The notes under the pieces: generated by a model
What the model was told of the DNA's origin: nothing
What the model saw: only the letters and a program-made list of their open reading frames with translations
The model's database searches: none
IMG/VR virus record: IMGVR_UViG_3300027708_000165
Coordinates: 1 to 37,842 of that record
Source: a virus
Strand: one strand, 5' to 3'
Length of the DNA stretch: 37,842 nt
Part shown: one piece after another, positions 35,384 through 37,842 of the stretch
Numbering within the stretch: position 1 is the stretch's first letter
How the letters are laid out: every line of letters begins with the position of its first letter
Made by a program: the position numbers and the translations under genes

Positions 35384-37261
35384 CTACGCGCCAATAAAGA
35401 TTGTGTCGCGTTCAATTTCTGAAAGATTGACAGTGGTGCGGTTGCCTACATCCCAGCGTGTAGCAAAAATGTTTTTTACGTGGGAACGTGAGTATCCGCT
35501 CATGGATGCGATACGGTCACGGCAGGCTAGTTCAGCAAACCATAAAGCCATAACGCAGTCAGTCTTCTGGGTCTTTGGTGCGGCAGGATGCCAAGTAACT
35601 AACTGCTCTACTAGAGCCTTAGTTGCTTCTGATGCGTGAGTTGATGGCAACTCTATAACTTGTAGTTTGTCTTTCCATCCACCAAACAGGGTGGTCATGG
35701 AGGCTACGCCAAAATCTGAGTCGTGCTTGTTTGCACCTGTGAAGTGTTCTCGTAGGATTGAGCCGGACGCGGCAAGATATTCTCTTACCTCACGGTCCTG
35801 TGTCAGCATTGATTGGAAAGCGTTTTTTTCTACTCGCCACTCGCCTACAGAATACTTGCTAGTAAAGTCGTAGATCATTTCACGTATCTGATCTGGGGTT
35901 TGTCCCGGACGGTTGAACACGTCTAGGACGTACCGTTTCTGGGTAACCGGGTCTAAACCTATACATACTGCTGATGTGTGCCCTGCCATAGCAGGGTCCA
36001 GACCGGCAACAACAATTAGCCCATCCATGCCGTTGGGTCGGCAGTTTACCATTCCGCGAGGAATAATACCTGCTAGACGGTTTCCGTTGATTGCGGAACG
36101 TACAGCATCCGGGTGGAACACGGCATCATCAGACACCTGCTGCTGCATGTACACCATAGCCCACGTACGGGGCGACATTCTGGAACGTTTCTTTGCTAGA
36201 CGGGGACCGTCCCATTTAGGAAAGAAGCCATCCTTATCAGGTTCCATGTCTTTTCCTTTAGCCGTCACCTCATGGATGTTGGTTTTAGGCCACAAGGTTA
36301 CCCAGTCTTTCGGGTCATCCCTCATATCTAGTACGGCAGGCATTGACAAGTATGACCACGGGGATTCCTCATCCGGGTAGCGGGACGGCTGCCGCAACTC
36401 CACATACAAGTCTTTAGACGAAAGGCGAGTCCCTACCGCCAGAAGCATCCCATTGTTAGACAGACGAGACATTACCTCAGCCTGAATCCAGTCAATCTGC
36501 TTCTCATACTCGTGAGCGTTTGTCATATCCACGCAGTCATCCAAGATGACAATATCGGCGCGAGCGCCATACACGTGGCCACGGATACCCAAAGCCTGAA
36601 TCGTCGGGTCTTTCTCACCACTGTCACGGCCCTCAGACGACACGTAAATTAAGTCTTGAGTCCAACTAGCGTCCGTACCCTCGAACCCACCAGCAGGACT
36701 ATAGGCTGCATGCATCTCCGCATAACGAGGATGAGTCAACCTAGTCTTAATCGCATACAAAAACTTACGGGCCATAGCCTGAGTCTTAGACACAATAATA
36801 ATACGAATGTTCGGGTCCAAAGCGACCCGATACGTCACATAGTTAATAGTCAAAGTCATTGACTTACCATGCTCAGGAGGCATGTTCACAATCGCCAGAT
36901 CACGCTCACCCGGCTCCCACACGATACCCGGAGGTTGCCAAGCAGGTTCCCGGCCCTCCATAATATCCACAACATTCTGCATGTGAGGAAAAACCGTCAC
37001 CCCAAGGAACCTACTAGAAAACTCGTGGAACTCCATCTCGGCAGACTCAGACCGTTGCGCCTCACGAGCCACAGACCTACGCCCACGCAGTTCATCCACA
37101 CGCCCAGCAAACTGGGCATCCTTACGCCGCCACTGCTCATACGTAGAAATAGACCTGCCAACCCGCGCAACCGCGTCAGCAACCGTCTCACCCTTAGCAA
37201 TAGAAGCCAAAACATTCTTCTTCAACTCGGCAAGAGGAATCGCCTTAGACTGACCAGCCAT
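35384..37261 (-). CDS. terL: Terminase large subunit with N-terminal HTH region, 625 aa
   Basis: DNA-packaging motor. ATG 37261 has GGAGG just ahead; an upstream in-frame start at 37318 lacks one. Residues about 8-60 (AIPLAELKKNVLASIAKGET, VADAVARVGRSISTYEQWRR) form a helix-turn-helix like a small-terminase or homing DNA-binding domain fused to the ATPase. Walker A NMPPEHGKS at 126-134, Walker B DIVILDD at 236-242, and RNase-H-like nuclease GLDPAM (about 420-430) with DCVMALWFAE near the end. No separate small terminase gene was found, so this domain may recognise the packaging site. First gene of the late operon. Confidence 0.92.
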   Translation of the reverse strand: MAGQSKAIPLAELKKNVLASIAKGETVADAVARVGRSISTYEQWRRKDAQFAGRVDELRGRRSVAREAQRSESAEMEFHEFSSRFLGVTVFPHMQNVVDIMEGREPAWQPPGIVWEPGERDLAIVNMPPEHGKSMTLTINYVTYRVALDPNIRIIIVSKTQAMARKFLYAIKTRLTHPRYAEMHAAYSPAGGFEGTDASWTQDLIYVSSEGRDSGEKDPTIQALGIRGHVYGARADIVILDDCVDMTNAHEYEKQIDWIQAEVMSRLSNNGMLLAVGTRLSSKDLYVELRQPSRYPDEESPWSYLSMPAVLDMRDDPKDWVTLWPKTNIHEVTAKGKDMEPDKDGFFPKWDGPRLAKKRSRMSPRTWAMVYMQQQVSDDAVFHPDAVRSAINGNRLAGIIPRGMVNCRPNGMDGLIVVAGLDPAMAGHTSAVCIGLDPVTQKRYVLDVFNRPGQTPDQIREMIYDFTSKYSVGEWRVEKNAFQSMLTQDREVREYLAASGSILREHFTGANKHDSDFGVASMTTLFGGWKDKLQVIELPSTHASEATKALVEQLVTWHPAAPKTQKTDCVMALWFAELACRDRIASMSGYSRSHVKNIFATRWDVGNRTTVNLSEIERDTIFIGA

Positions 37262-37715
37262 CACACACCTCCAATGGTACAATAGAGGGGTGAACAAATA
37301 CAGGGACCCCAAATACATGACGCGGCACTAGTCAGGTCTAAAAGACCGTGAAAGACACTACACCAACAGACACATATATAAATATAACCGCGCCCCAAAG
37401 GCGCACATAAACATCTATTAAGCACCCCCCTGAGGGGTGCATGTGTTAAGCACACTCACTAACGTTCATGTACTTAACTATACATATATATAGTGCCTGA
37501 CCGAGATACCATGCCAGTCACCATTGTGACCGACATCACACAAAAAACCCACGACACGCCGTAAAACAGCACTTTATCCACACCCTATCCCCCCAAATAG
37601 CGAAAAAATTACAACACGTGTATATATATATGTGTGTGGTCGTGGTTTAACACCGTGGGGTCATGTTGTCTACTATTTTGGTATGGAATGGGGGGTAGGT
37701 ATGTATACAATTCTG
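37262..37715. other. Non-coding terminase-side control region with DnaA-box-like site
   Basis: No credible gene in 37262-37715. Seen here: hairpins GCGCC/GGCGC (37390-37404) and GCACCCC/GGGGTGC (37422-37440); TA-rich runs near 37360-37385, 37478-37494 and 37620-37634; a perfect TTATCCACA DnaA-box-like site at 37574-37582; and the second copy of the 16-bp motif (37525-37540). These fit an origin or packaging/control region. A minus-strand promoter for terL must lie here but no clear -35/-10 pair was found; the phage sigma-like factor could direct it. Confidence 0.5.
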
Positions 37716-37842
37716 GTAGGGATAGGGGGGAATGGCCCCCCTCCCCCCTTAGTCGTTCGACTAGATTCTATTCGTACACACGTACACATGAAAAATTGTT
37801 CATGTATTATGATACATGCAAACATATTCCATGAAATGGGGA
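37716..37842. repeat. Right copy of 127-bp exact terminal repeat
   Basis: Identical to 1-127; see the left copy. Remove one copy when counting genome length (37,715 bp). The junction is intergenic, so no gene is broken by it. Confidence 0.9.

Noticed and set aside
37262-37400. SigA-type promoter upstream of terL
   Set aside because: TATTGT and similar -10-like words occur but no acceptable -35 is found at 16-18 bp, so I did not call one.
37634-37834. Plus-strand 66-residue frame crossing the junction
   Set aside because: No ribosome site, odd composition, and it runs through the palindromic non-coding repeat.

Overview
The window is one complete phage genome. Its first 127 bases are repeated exactly as its last 127 bases (1-127 = 37716-37842), the usual trace of a circular short-read contig, so the unique genome is 37,715 bp and the window ends are not necessarily the physical DNA ends. 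The host is very probably an actinobacterium: there is a WhiB-family iron-sulfur regulator (5956-6243), many small actinophage-type zinc-ribbon proteins, an M15 peptidase endolysin and a leaderless-looking promoter. The coat protein resembles the N4-gp56 family. A 1,824-residue protein and three further Ala/Gln-rich proteins lie where podoviruses keep ejection proteins, and no tape measure or major tail tube protein is seen, so a short-tailed virion is the best inference. No integrase, recognisable repressor or DNA polymerase was found; a lytic phage that uses the host replicase is likely.

Layout. (1) About 0.9 kb of non-coding DNA spanning the contig junction (37262-37715 joined to 1-471) separates the divergent terminase and early genes. 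It holds G/C-run and CATG palindromes, one perfect DnaA-box-like site, a 16-bp motif present twice, two plus-strand promoters and a nested-hairpin leader. (2) 472-7619, plus strand: 27 tightly overlapping small early genes, many zinc-ribbon-like, plus a DUF932 protein, WhiB and a lytic-transglycosylase-like protein. Four promoters inside it carry a hairpin at or near the predicted transcription start. A strong terminator (7632-7668) closes it. (3) 13298 to 7686, minus strand: the replication and nucleotide module, with a Cas4-like exonuclease, a zinc-ribbon protein, a RecA/DnaB-type ATPase, a resolvase-like nuclease, a primase split into overlapping zinc and TOPRIM genes, a DUF1599-like protein, a metallophosphoesterase and a sigma-like factor. 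(4) 13299-13643: a control region with divergent promoters, an AT-rich stretch and five successive hairpins. (5) 37261 to 13644, minus strand: the late operon, with TerL, portal, a run of small mostly basic proteins, large internal proteins, scaffold, coat, connector and tail proteins, and the lysis cassette.

The most unusual element is a 79-nt RNA at 22354-22276 (minus), between a virion gene and the scaffold gene. It has the 7-bp acceptor stem, the GA...GGNNTCGAC D-loop and the T-arm of a tmRNA tRNA-like domain, but no space for the mRNA-like tag domain. The second is the set of early promoter modules with a hairpin beginning at, or a few bases after, the predicted +1, with co-varying stems and mostly conserved 5-nt loops. 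All functional statements are from reading the sequence alone; no database search was run.
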